The notes below the pieces were generated by a model. The model was not told where the DNA came from. It saw only the letters and a list, made by a program, of their open reading frames with translations, and did not search any database. The translations under genes were made by a program, and so were the position numbers. Shown piece after piece: positions 25,029 to 37,389 of a stretch of DNA of 64,000 nucleotides. Position 1 is the stretch's first letter. Every line of letters begins with the position of its first letter. Source of the stretch: Carallia brachiata (lineage: Eukaryota > Streptophyta > Magnoliopsida > Malpighiales > Rhizophoraceae); assembly GCA_021464245.1 (NCBI GenBank), contig JADCRB010000004.1, positions 1,225,464-1,289,463 of the forward strand, read 5' to 3'.

Positions 25029-27180
25029 TTAACAACAATGATCCATCTCTCGTGGCTCCACAAGGATATATAGTGGCTTTCCATCGAGCCTGCTCTGTCC
25101 CTGAAAAGCAAACCATCGGCAGCCACAAAATTATGCACAAAGTTCAAACTGATTAAGTTTGCTTCTGACTGAAAAGAAAAGGATCAAAAATGGCAGTAGC
25201 AATAACAGGAGATGAAACTCACATGGCAGGCTGACTCGCAACAACTTCCATCATTTCTCATTGACAGTTTATGCAGGACAAATACAAAAGGGCGGAGAAA
25301 TAGCAGGAAAAAATATAAAGCTTAAGAGCATTACCTTAACCTCAGGCACCCCAATCACACATCCACACTCAACCACTTCAGCCCCCGCACGTTCTAGGTA
25401 AAAAAATGAGATCAGGGCCAGGTACATACACATAATCAAAGCTAAAAAGTAGTAAGTAAAGCGAATGAAGAAACTTCTTACCCAGGAGTCTTATTGCTGC
25501 TGATAGTGTCCCGCCTGTGGCTACCAAATCATCAATTACCAATGCTCGTTCACCAGACTGAACAGCATCAACATGCATCTCCAGACAATCAGTTCCATAT
25601 TCCAGCACATATGTTTCAGAAATCACTTTATCTGCATATTCAGCATTTAGAAACTCAGCTATCAAGATTTCCATTGTAAATGCTGCAGAAAATTACAGCA
25701 CTGGAGAACTAACATTTGATTTTCATAAGACAAAAAAAATTACAAATCAGATTCCCCTGTACAAATACGGAGCCCATGATACCAGTTAGAACCTAGGGAA
25801 GATGGAGTCCACGGGCTTCAAAATAGATTAGTACACATAAGATGCTACCATTCTTACATATTTAACTCCGTATGCCATTCAATGGTAGGATACGGTTGTT
25901 TTCTCATATGTGAACCATCAGCTTTTATAATCAAATATCATAAATACAGTGAGAGCAATTTACTGTTCATAAAGCAACACAAATGTACCTGGTAGTTTTC
26001 CGGGTTTCCTTAAGGGAACAAACTTTGCACCAATAGCTAAGGCAATTGATGGACCAAACATAAATCCTCTAGCTTCGACTCCTACATAAAATTTTTTCCA
26101 GCATAAGGTATTAAAAATACAAACTTCAAGAGAGCTGGTGTAATGAACTAACCCCATGACCCTCGAAACTTCAACTCATCCTTTTAATTGTTAAGATCCT
26201 AGACAACGGTTTGAAGCAATAAACGAGAAAACGTCGTAAGAGTTCATCTGAGTGTAGAGTTAGCCATCCAAATGGATCACTGAAGAATTCTTGTAACATA
26301 GCAACCCATTAAGCCATCACATCCAATGCAGTAATATTGCATTGTGACCCTGTTTGACTTTGAAAGATTGACGCCAGCAAACAAACAGAAATAATTATTT
26401 GAAGTCAGGTTTTTTTTTTTTTTTAATATGCATAAAAAAATACAATGCACGAATATTTCACTATTGCAAGCTTTTGAACTTTAAAACTGTCTATTTTCCA
26501 TCGAGCGATAGTCCTGCTCCAAAGCACCAGCCAAATTTAGAAACAATATCTAAAACCCAATCAGACACATTCATAGCTTAGTTTAAATGAAACCCATTTC
26601 AAGTCCAATTTCAATCAGTAAGAGCTCCAAAGAAGAGAGGACTGCAACAACTGCAAATTTATCACATTGCAGCATGTTTTTGTTCTTCTTCTGCAATTTT
26701 GAAAGGGGTGGCACAAATAATTTTGTACTCTAACATCGCAAACTAAATGAATGAATGAATGAAGCAAGTACATGGCACAATATCCCAAAAAGAGGGTCTC
26801 TCTTTTTTCTTTTTTTTTTTTAAAGATACTTCCTTTTTTGGTTAAAATTTGAGGAGAACAAACATTTACCAGCAACAACAGAAATGCCCATGTTTCTGTA
26901 GCGCTCGACAAAGATGTCTACGGTGTCCTTAAAAGCCTTGTGATTCATCAACAACGTTGTTATGTCTTGAAACATTATCCCTGTTTTTTTTTTTTTTTAG
27001 CAAAAAGAAATAATGTTTAACTTCACAAAGCAGCAATATACAGTAGAAAGAAGAAAAATTAACAACAAAGAACATTTGTTCGGAACCACCTGGCTTGGGG
27101 AAGTTTGGCACCACCCTGATGGCTTCCGAGATGCCTCGTAGCCTCGGGTCTCCCTTCAGCCCGTTCTCCGCCGCAAACAT
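25029..27180 (-). CDS. APT5: Adenine phosphoribosyltransferase
   Basis: Purine-salvage enzyme that converts adenine and PRPP to AMP and pyrophosphate; in plants some members also convert cytokinin bases. Exons on minus: 27180-27090, 26980-26870, 26081-25989, 25631-25482, 25393-25335, 25100-25029 (576 nt, 191 residues), all in frame. The start [14 protein letters not shown] is the APT4/APT5-type N-terminus. Landmarks are [46 protein letters not shown] and the PRPP-binding signature [13 protein letters not shown] at about 129-141. The C-terminus is [10 protein letters not shown]. At the exon 3/4 junction the usual LPGK reads LPDK because of the splice phase, a mild oddity. APT4 and APT5 are hard to separate, so the symbol is provisional. 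Arabidopsis lacks an APT gene at the matching place, as far as I recall. Confidence 0.94.
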
Positions 27181-27351
27181 TCTCTCTTCCTCTCTCCTCT
27201 CCGTGTCTCTGTGTGTGCGTCTGTGGGAGCGGAGGATTTAAGTGTGTAGGCAGCAACGTCTAAAAAGAAGCACTCTCTCCTCACTGGAACCTAGGCTTCT
27301 CAGTTCTATGTGCTCTACTACTTGTATTTTATTAATTAATAATCATTCATG

Positions 27352-27384
<33 letters not shown>

Positions 27385-28560
27385 GATAGCTTAACGTTTC
27401 CCTCCTAAGCCACGAGCTAATATAAAGATCAAATCTTTTTGTGTTTCTCAATGTAAGCAGGAAGAGAAGAGAAGAGAAGAGAAGAGCAAGACAGTGCGAG
27501 AGAGTGATGATATTGATGCGTCCTTTCTTAGATTACAATATTGTCGTTAATCTTTCTTCCTTTGTCTATTTATGTTGGCCAAATCCACTGAGAACTGTTG
27601 TTCCTCGCCAAAGTTGGCCACCACGCGCTTGTCAAAGCGCGTGTATGACTCCCTTCCTTGCATAACACCGTATCATTATTTTTTTTTATTTATAAAAATG
27701 ATACTTAAATAACAGATTATAATAAATATTAATATAATTTTATTTGGTAATATTTAATAATTTATTATTTTTTTATAAACTTAATTATTTTATTATTGAT
27801 ATCATCTTATTGTTATATAAATAAAACTATCAATCTTTTTCTTAAGAAAAATAAGTAGCCTGGGACACCTAGGCCAACGATAATATAGACTGATGATTGA
27901 AAAAGAAAAAAAAAAACAATATGCGAAATAGTATGTTCCATCTATATGGTGCGCATGCATGGATTAACTAACTAATAATTAAATATAAGAATCAATCATT
28001 TACTGTAAATTGGTTGACCAATAAGTGATCGGCGGTGGCCAATTGGTAAGTCATGACTTGTGATCAAGTGAATTTAATAGCAATTGAAAAGAGCAAATTT
28101 CAACAAAATCAAAGATGAAGAAATTCAGAAGTTTTTTTTGGTGCAACAAAGAAAAGAGAAGGGGACAAACAAGTGCTGGTGCAGATAATTAGTCCATACA
28201 TTTGATAAAACAATCTTTTTTTTAATTTAATATATTTTTTATAATTTAATAATTTAAATTTTTAATTATTAATTTTATATTCATGATATATTTACGTAAT
28301 ATTTTTCAAATCATAAGAACATTTTCCCAGCCAACGATCCCTATGTCTAATCATCCTCATCCAACTTTCCAAGGGGCCATCATTGGTTTATCCGATAACC
28401 ATTTGGACTATGACGTCGCCATATTGCTACAAATTAGACTTTTAACAGTTAGGGGAGTTGCAGTACTTGACTGCCGGTACTCTTTTTCCTCTGAAAATCT
28501 TTTGCCAAATCCAATCTAACGTCATATTCGATTTCAACCCAACAATAATAGTGGATGATT
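27181..28560. other. APT promoter region and AT-rich intergenic DNA
   Basis: About 27181-27300 is the 5' leader of APT. An (AT)n/(GT) microsatellite lies at 27351-27385, and gaaga pentamer repeats at 27462-27486. The remainder is AT-rich without recognised genes. Confidence 0.5.
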
Positions 28561-31500
28561 ACAAAGAATTTAATTATTATTTTTTAATTTTTTATATTAT
28601 TTTTTAATTTTTTTATTTATATAAATAATTTATTTTTTTATTATTTTTTCTCTCACAAATTACTATTTATTTTTTTTTCTATACTTTTTTTTCTCACAAT
28701 TTTCTCTTCTTTTCTACGTAACTTATTTCCTTTACACCATCTTTTTCTTTCTCTACTTTTTCTTATATTTTCACAGCACTCCAAACACTGTGTAAATGCA
28801 GGAGAATAAAGGATGAAGGGGTAAAATTGGAACGTTCGACTCCTTCTTAATTTTTAGTAAGCGGTTAATAATTAGTTATTAGTTATTAATGAAAGAAACA
28901 GAAATGCTGTGAAATTGAAGACACTATTGAAGAGTATTTTGCACTCCCACTTAAATCTTAATTAATGTGAACATTTTTTTAAAAGGTGATAAAATTTTAC
29001 CTTTATTTTTAAGTTACAAAGACTTGGTGATCGGGAAGTTGTTTGGAAGAACAACTGATTTATTAATATTATATTAATAAAAAAGTTAGAAAATCAATCC
29101 GACTATTTCTAAATCGCCCTTTTCCCAAACGTGCCAGAGTGGTTAATGCCATGTTTGTTATCTGCAAGAAAGCTTTTTTTTTTTTTTTCTTTTTTTGGAG
29201 GGGCCCTAAACACAGAGTGGGTAGTAATGAGCATTGCTTCCAATCGTCGTTTTTCGTTTTCTTTTATTTATACAGTAATATTCAAATTTCACCCATTCAA
29301 AACAATGGTTTCCAGGTCAAGCCCATGCCGATTTGCGGTGCGAACAATAGGAAGAAAATCGCGCTCCGGATCTATTTGCCCTACACTTGGCATGATGAAC
29401 GGTGTGATCTGAAGTTCTTGGGGGTAATTTGACTCATTTGAGACGTAGATGACGTGCCACGCCGGAAGATTACGGTCTATGGAATTGTCTTATCCTATGT
29501 TGACATAATCGTTGTGGACCCTATTCATTGGATACGCAGGAATCGTGCTTTTATGAGGGAAAACCTCAAAGCCACGCTCGACAGCGAGTGTAGGTTTAAA
29601 TCAGGCGTTTGCAGATTTTTTTTTTTTTCTTGGTACAATACAAATAGAATTTGGATCAAAACCAAAAAAGTTATACAAGTTGATCAAAAAAACACTTTCA
29701 TATTATTATTTCTTTTTATTGGTCCAGTAGCTTAGTCGCTATTGAAACTCCTGCACTCGAGTAAGGCATTAAGCGGAGTTTGAAATCTCACATAAAATCT
29801 AGAGTTTTTATATGTAAAATGAATGCATAACTTCTTTCAAAGTTTATACAAAAATACAGTGCAAAACATATTTTTGTTATCAAAACATATTATACGAGTC
29901 AAAAAATTTCTACAAACACATATAAAACTAATTAAATTTGACCATGTCGTAATTATCTATAAGATGTTATTTTATTAATGAAAATAACATCATCATCTTT
30001 TCGTTATTATAAGAAAAAAAACTTAATAGTTCACACTTAATTGGGACAATTGATACACCTATTTTTGAATGGTTAAATTTAAAAAAAAAAATTGAACTAT
30101 TAAATATCAATGAATTATCAATATGCGTCCCTTTAAAGTTGTGTCATCTAATGTTATTATAAACAATAATATCATGCTGATCCTTAAGAAACATACTTAT
30201 CCAAGTAGTTGTTGAAGTGGTGTCCTAATCTTCTAATCTTTGATTAGGAAGGAGTGTTTGACACACAGACGGAACAAACAAACAAGGTTAACATATGATA
30301 TAAGAGGAGATCGATGTGGAAACGCGCTGCACGCGCAAGTGGTGCGCCGCATCTTGGGAAAACAATGGACCCACTGAATAAAAAACCAAATCAAATCTAC
30401 AGAATCACTGTTCAATAGCACGCGAGCGTACCATGAGAAAACATGATAACATGATCATTAAAGTAAGGCCGGACGTTCGATAGGGGCATAAGATTACCCT
30501 CTCGCTATCCCAAGTTTTTTCTGTTTTTTCAGAAAATGAGAAAGCCAGCGCTGCATCCAACGAACTCGTAATAGCAAATTGCGCCATTTTACCATTGAAT
30601 ACGGTTATGTAAATATATAATTTATAATAATTTATTTATTTTTAAAAATATAATATATTTTTTTATGGTATGATTTTTAAATTTTATGTAAATAAGACAA
30701 TTGTTGAGAGGGGACTGGCATACTTTTAGAGGCTGGCGAAGACTTTAATGTTTGGTGCGCGAGATAAAATTAAGAAAGAAAAAAAATATAATTATTATTA
30801 TTTATTTTTTTATTTTTATTCTTCTTTCTACTCACTTTTTACGTCATTCTAAATAATTTTATTTTTTCTCTACTTTTTTTTTATAAATTATTATTTATCT
30901 TTTTTTAACATATTTTCTTTCTCTCACATTTTTCTATTACTCTAAATAATTTTATTTTCTCTTTATTTTTTCTCTCACAAATTTTTATTCACATTTTTTT
31001 CACCTACTTTTTTTCTCTCACTTTTTTTTTATCATTCTAAATACTTTTATTTTCTCTTTACTTTTTTTTCTCATCCTTTTTCCTCCTTTTTAATTTTTTT
31101 CTTTTCTTGCACTCCAAACACGTTCTAAAGTCACTTCTACAATTTATGAGAGAAGAAGTATATGTAATTTTAATGAATAATTTAATAAAAATTTAAATTT
31201 ATGATGTCATAATAAGATTTACACCAGTGAATTTCTTAACTTAAACCACAATGATGGTGGGTTACCTTTGATTCTCTACCATTTTTCTCTGTCTGTCCGT
31301 CCATGTACTGTCTCATCAAATGGACGGTGCATATCGGGAGACGTGTGCCCCAGTTTAGATCGCAGCCGTTGATATATTGTCGACGCTGATCGGGAAGATC
31401 ACGCTGGATCTTTTGGCTACTTTCGAAAATCCACAGGCAAAGTCAAAGGGTTCTGCACGCGTGGGAGGACTCATCACGTGTGTGCCTTCCTATCATTCTC

Positions 31501-31576
31501 GTGTTACGTGTCAAAACTAACAATCCACAAAAGAATAGAAAAAGCTAAATGCATGCACTCCCCTATATGTACTCCC

Positions 31577-31620
<44 letters not shown>

Positions 31621-34600
31621 GTACATATAAATATAATAATTATTTTATATATTATATTAATAAAAAATTTTAAAAAAATTTATATAATATTTATACATTA
31701 TATTTTAAAATAAATTTGTTTGGATTTAAGTTTTAATTTTTTATAAATTTTTTTTTGTTAATACAATATAAAAAATAATTATTATACGAATATGTCTATG
31801 AACATGTATGTACATATTTAGTCCCCATGAGAATTGACAAACTATTTTGAGTTGGGCTTTTTTTCTTTTATTGTTTCCTTTTTTTGAGCAAAGAGAAACT
31901 CAAATGTTCTTTCAGTGATGTATTAGAACAATTTTTTATGAGAACAAATTTTATCGATAATTTATAAGAAATTACGAAAATAATTTTTAAAATATATTTC
32001 AAAATTATGCATCTAAATCTAAAATTGAGGGGACACAAAACAAACTTGCCACTAACATATATAATGAATATTGGTATAAATTGCTTCCTCTCAGCTCCTT
32101 TTTGCATTTTTCTGCGAATATTATTCATGGAAAAAGCTAAATTTTATATATTTTTTGATATATAATTATAATTAATATTGAAAATGAAAATTGTGTACTT
32201 TACAGTGATAATGATATGATATATGAGAAGCTCATTAAAAACACAAAAAAAGATAAATAAGCGTTCATGTAATTCGAAATTTCAAATACTGTCCATTCAT
32301 TAACATACTAACTAATTCTACCGACGAAACAATATTATAAATGCGGACAAACCTTTTATATAAGCAATGAATTTATTATCGTAGGCAGTGGGTCTCAGCT
32401 GTGCATTAAATGGTCCAAAACCATTTATGCCAAGCGTTTGTAATAGAAAAACTTTACCACGAAACATGAACATTGTTAATATATCTGTACTAGTCTATGA
32501 ATAGACTAAACATGTAAAATGAGTTTTGTCGGGTCAGATGGCATCAATTTTTGGCAGCCCAATTGTTTTGTATCATATTTTTAGCACGACTCACATGTGT
32601 TTTGTGTCCTGTCATATCATACTTAAATATTTAGACAATAAATTTTAGTACAGTCTGTAAATCTAAATAATATGAACTTATGTTGTACCGTGTCTGAAAC
32701 GAAAAAAATTTTGTTTATCTTACAAAAGAAAAATGAGGTAATAAAAAACAAATAAAAATAAAAATACAATTCAATTAAAGGACTGAAAAAGTTCAAATTT
32801 TTATTGTTAAATTTAGATTAAAATTACAATAAAAATGTGAAATTTTCAGATTCAATAATTAAAAATATAAAAACATTTACATGAAAATTGAAATTTATAT
32901 TAACTATTAGTCCAGTGACTCATATATATGAGATAAAAAAAAAACACACACACACACACACGTTTACATGAAAATTGGAACTTATATTCACTATTACTCC
33001 AGTACCCCAGTGACTCGTATATTTGAGATAAAATTTAAAATACATAATAATCTAGTAGTAAAGTGAGTTTCTCCTATTCATATGATCTTAGGTGTGAAAT
33101 TGGAGTAAAAACATTTCATATAAGATAACTTCTTTTTTTAAAAAAAAAAAAACCAGAGGTAAAAAATGGGCATCTATCTAAAACGGGTTGTGCTTGGTAC
33201 AAGCCCATCATTTGTCATGCATGGTGTGGCCCACGAGCTGTAAACTCTGAAGTTCAGCCTAAGTCCCAAAAGCAGATCCTGCTCAACTTGTTAGCATTCA
33301 CATCGGAACATGTTTTTGCATGGCCGATACTGGGTGAACTTGGACCCACTCGTGGCCACTTGACCTGTTGTATATATCTATCTATCATAATGACACGGTC
33401 CGGAGACTTTGAGCTGAAGAAAATTATGATCTTTGCACGAATTAACAAATATAAAAATTGTGAAACACAATAAATCTTTTTACGGATAATTCGCTTTACG
33501 CAACATCTTTAGAGAGAGGAATAGGCAATAGCACAATAATCGAGTACCTTTGGGAACCGCAGGGCAGAGGAGCAAGCCAATGAACTTGAAATGGGAGGTG
33601 GGTCTTGCTGAGATTGAACTTCCGGAAGTTATCATGCTCCAATTCCTTAATTTTTTTAAAAAACTATTTTTGGAGAAAAATAAAAATTAGGAAACCACTT
33701 AACTACATTTATAAGCAAGTTTTATATAATTTTCAAGTTAATTATTTTTTGAATTATACATTAATATTTACTATTTTGATTAAAAATGGTAAAATTTGTA
33801 TTACAACTTATATTATTTTATTTCCTTATATTATTATTTTTTTTTTGTAATCAAAGAATTTATAATTTTTCTTCCTCACATTATCCTTTTGTCAAATATA
33901 AAACAAATGAATAATTTTCATCCTTCTGTTCACTTTCCTCTCCCCCTAAATTTTTATCCAAGCAAAGTATAAGAGTTAACAAAAAACTGCAAATTCAATT
34001 ATATTATTGAGATATAACTGCCCAGAAAAAACTTTAAGGGATTTTATTGCATATTAATGTAACACTGAATATTGTGGCAAAAAACAACATTTGTTGAACA
34101 TAGAATTGATAAATGTGATTAAATTGGTAAAATAATATGAACATTATTATCATTATAGTAATATAAAAGTGAGTTAATGAAAATAACAAAATTATATTAA
34201 TTTATGGTAGTGTTCTGTTATATTCGTCACCTTTATGCCTATACAGTTATTTTCTTTTGCAAATATATTTGTCTTAGAGAGTTTGAAAATAAAAGTCGAA
34301 AAATAGATGTTTAGTTAATATTTTTAAGAAGTTGTTTTTTTTTGGTTGAAAGGTAACTTAATCAGAGCTGTTGATCTAAAAAGTAATTTAAGCCAACTAT
34401 TTAAATCAATCAGCTGCCCCTTATGAATATTTTGAGACTAAAATACCCCTCATAATTAATTTAATTTATTTTATAAAAATAATGCAAAAAAAAAACGGAA
34501 GTAATATTTATTTATCTATATTTTATACTCATTAATAAATTAAGATATTTTGTTTATTGTGTTATTAAAATGCTAGTGCAAGTCGAACCATTCAAATTTA

Positions 34601-37030
34601 AGTTTTTTTTTTTTGTGACAGGCAAAATCGTACAAAATAAACTGATAAAAAATAAATATAAATCATAATAAAATAAAAATATAATATATAAAGTAATTAT
34701 TTTATTATCCAAACAAGCAATGAATAATAGATCAAATAGCGCCTACAACCTCAAAGTGGAATTTGACAGCTATCATTTCATTTCCTTAAAAAAAAAAAAA
34801 AAAAAGGAAAATCATTTCATTCTATGCGCCAAAACATCCTATAAGGTAGACTAATTTTAAAAGAAGAAAAATTCTTAATAGATCAATATCATTGACGCAA
34901 AGTATATATATAGAGTAGTGAATTAGGTCAAGATCTCCACTTTTACCGGAGAAAAGTCGTATTAGCTGACAATAAAATTCTGCAATCGTATAGGACTAAT
35001 CGTAATAATAAAAATTTGGTGAATGTTTTAGGTATCAAATTTAAGGGAACAAAAAATTAACTATAATTTATGTTATTTAAATTGAAAAATTTATGTTTGT
35101 GGAAAATTATTAAATAACACAGACTATTAAATTAAACAAATTAAACTAATTAAAAGAAACTAATGACAATTAGAATAAGATTTCAACATAAGAACAAAGG
35201 TACTAACATTATGGGTCTTCACCTAAAATGGTCGAATTATATGAATTTATGTGGATAAAGTGTTTTGAATGTCAATTCTTCTTTTTAACTTAGGATTTTT
35301 GTCAAGCAATTTTAACTGTATTTAACTTATTTATAATTTTTTCTCGAATTCACACAAAAATAGATTAAATCCATTAAAACCATAGAATTTTAGTGTAATC
35401 ATATAAACTTATCTCATATCTGACTCAAAATTCATATGTTTATCTATTTAGTATACAATTATATTTCATTTTTTAATTTTAACACAAATCTTGTGACTAC
35501 TTTCATGATGATCAAACACAAAAGTATAATTAAGACTAAAATATATAAATCAAATCAAAATTTCAAAATATAATTGTAATATAATCAAAAGAACGTGTAA
35601 ATATCAACAAAAATCAAATAACGTAACTCAAAATTATATTTCATCGCTTTTCGTCTTAATTTAAGATTTTAACCACTCATACTAAAATCAAACAAAAACT
35701 AATATCTAATGTCATTGAGTTTGAAAGATAAAGAAGGGGGGAAAAATACGGCCCGGGGAGATATGGGCCTAATTAGGCCGAAGAAATTTGGTTACGCAAA
35801 ATTCACGTGGGTACGCAATTTGTTGGGCCACACGATAGCCCGAACGCTGGCCACCAGACTGTCTTGTGCTCCATAACATCACTCTGCTTCCTTGTTTTTT
35901 CCAACAAAAAAGAAAAAGAAAAAGAAAGGTAAATGCATTGGTTATCGCATTTGTATTACGAGGCCAACCCATTTTTCCTCTCTCTCTCTCTCTCATCCCA
36001 AATAATCAAGGCGAAAAAATGCCTGCGTGCGTTGCATGTAATTGTAAATGTGTTTGTTTTTGATATATATATATATATATATCATCAAATTTTATTTAAA
36101 ATAATAAATTTAATATTAACTTTAAAAAATAATAGTTTATCTCTCTTTAAATATTTTTTGTAATAAATTTAATATACAATAATTTCATATTAATAGAATT
36201 TGTCAGTTTTGATGACAGATTTATAAAAATATATTTGTTTTAATGATATGATAATCATATATGTTAGTATCACGTTATCGAAACATATAACTTCTATTTA
36301 AAAAATTTTACAGTACGTTAGATTTGTTATAAAAAAAATCCAAAAAAAAGTAAATTATAATTTTTTAAAATTAGTTTTAGATTTATTACTTTAATAAAAT
36401 TTAATAATATTTTTTTATATTAATTTTTAATTATTTTAATAAAAATATCATTGGATTTTCTTCACACTACCCTAATACAATATTGAAAAGTAACCGTCGT
36501 GAGAACACTAGAGAAACGGAGAAATAGTGGGAAAATATAAATCATAATAATGCATGAATAATCCTAATTACAATAGACTAATTACTTTTGGTTTCTCAAA
36601 ATTTTATTCTGCTAAATTGTTCTCGCTAAATTTTTTTTAAAACATATATTTTTTGGTAGAATTATTTGTGTTATTTAAATTGACTACGCCATAAATAATA
36701 AAGGCCAAGATGATGCACAAAACGAATCCATGGTCGGACTCTCTTGGTTTTTTTTTTTTAACAAAATAAATCAATCTCCATGGTGAAGGCTCTTACACGT
36801 GTCAGGTCAATCCTCATCCACCTCATACACTCAGACGCTCAGAATCTTCATTTGTCACGAGGCCTAGGGGAAGAAAAGTGAACGATACAGTGCGACGGAG
36901 TGACCATCGCATACTGCACATCCGTAATATCTCTATCGTTCATTTGGTTGACCCCAAACGTCATCCTAACCAAATCCAACGCAATCAACGGCACAAAACA
37001 GGCTCAAATACGTGGACTGACATGCTCCTG
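28561..37030. other. Gene-poor AT-rich intergenic region
   Basis: I recognise no protein gene or functional RNA gene in these 8.5 kb. Small ORFs at about 29.1-29.7, 30.2-30.6 and 33.3 kb show no family motif and no splice-supported continuation. The DNA is extremely AT-rich with many homopolymers. Microsatellites include (AT)n at 31582-31616, (CA)n at 32943-32961 and (TA)n at 36063-36081. Two moderate-GC islands, about 31260-31540 and 36780-37030, contain ACGT-core elements (CATCACGTGTG at about 31475; ACACGTGTC at about 36796). The second may be the distal promoter of PII1. Confidence 0.5.
30746..31126. mobile_element. Candidate pyrimidine-rich MITE
   Basis: The left edge reads TGTTTGGTGCGCGAGA and the complement of the right edge reads TGTTTGGAGTGCAAGA, 12 of 16 identical. 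TAA triplets flank both sides. The interior consists of degenerate repeats of roughly 70 bp (tctaaataattttattttct, then ctttactttttttctcac). Similar pyrimidine blocks with a CTCCAAACAC edge occur at about 28560-28790 and, less clearly, 13620-13870, suggesting a dispersed family. Confidence 0.35.
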
Positions 37031-37389
37031 ATCTTCTCCTATTCCATGTAGGATTTTGCTTTTTTTCTTTTTAAGGAAAACGTAGGATTTTTTTGCATCC
37101 AAATAAGTAAAAGTATTTATTAATTTTATTTTTTTATAAATAAAATTAATTTATAATATAATATTTTTTTATTTTTTTATTTAAATAAATTTCACTCATT
37201 TAATAAAACACGATCAAAATAAAAATCCTCCAACCAAAAGTTTGAAAAACGTGAAACTGGGAACGAAAAGCGGTTGGCGGTGAGTTGCGTGGCTATGGCG
37301 GGGCCTGCGCGGTCGGCCGATCATTCATTTCCATACTTAGCTCCAATCTGAATGAGAATCACAGGATACGTACGCAACAGCATGTGGTC
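37031..37389 (+). other. Proximal promoter and 5' UTR of PII1/MRC
   Basis: AT-rich DNA followed by a moderate-GC leader just before the ATG. The two nearby upstream in-frame or overlapping starts (37285 and 37352) lie before the preferred ATG and would be uORFs if transcribed. No clear TATA box was chosen. Confidence 0.4.

Noticed and set aside
29127..29160. tRNA-Ser-like string GTGCCAGAGTGGTTAATG
   Set aside because: Only a 5' half resembles a tRNA; no anticodon stem or T-arm follows within a credible distance.
33254..33473. Overlapping 61-64 codon ORFs on both strands
   Set aside because: No motif, no splice-supported extension, AT-rich surroundings.
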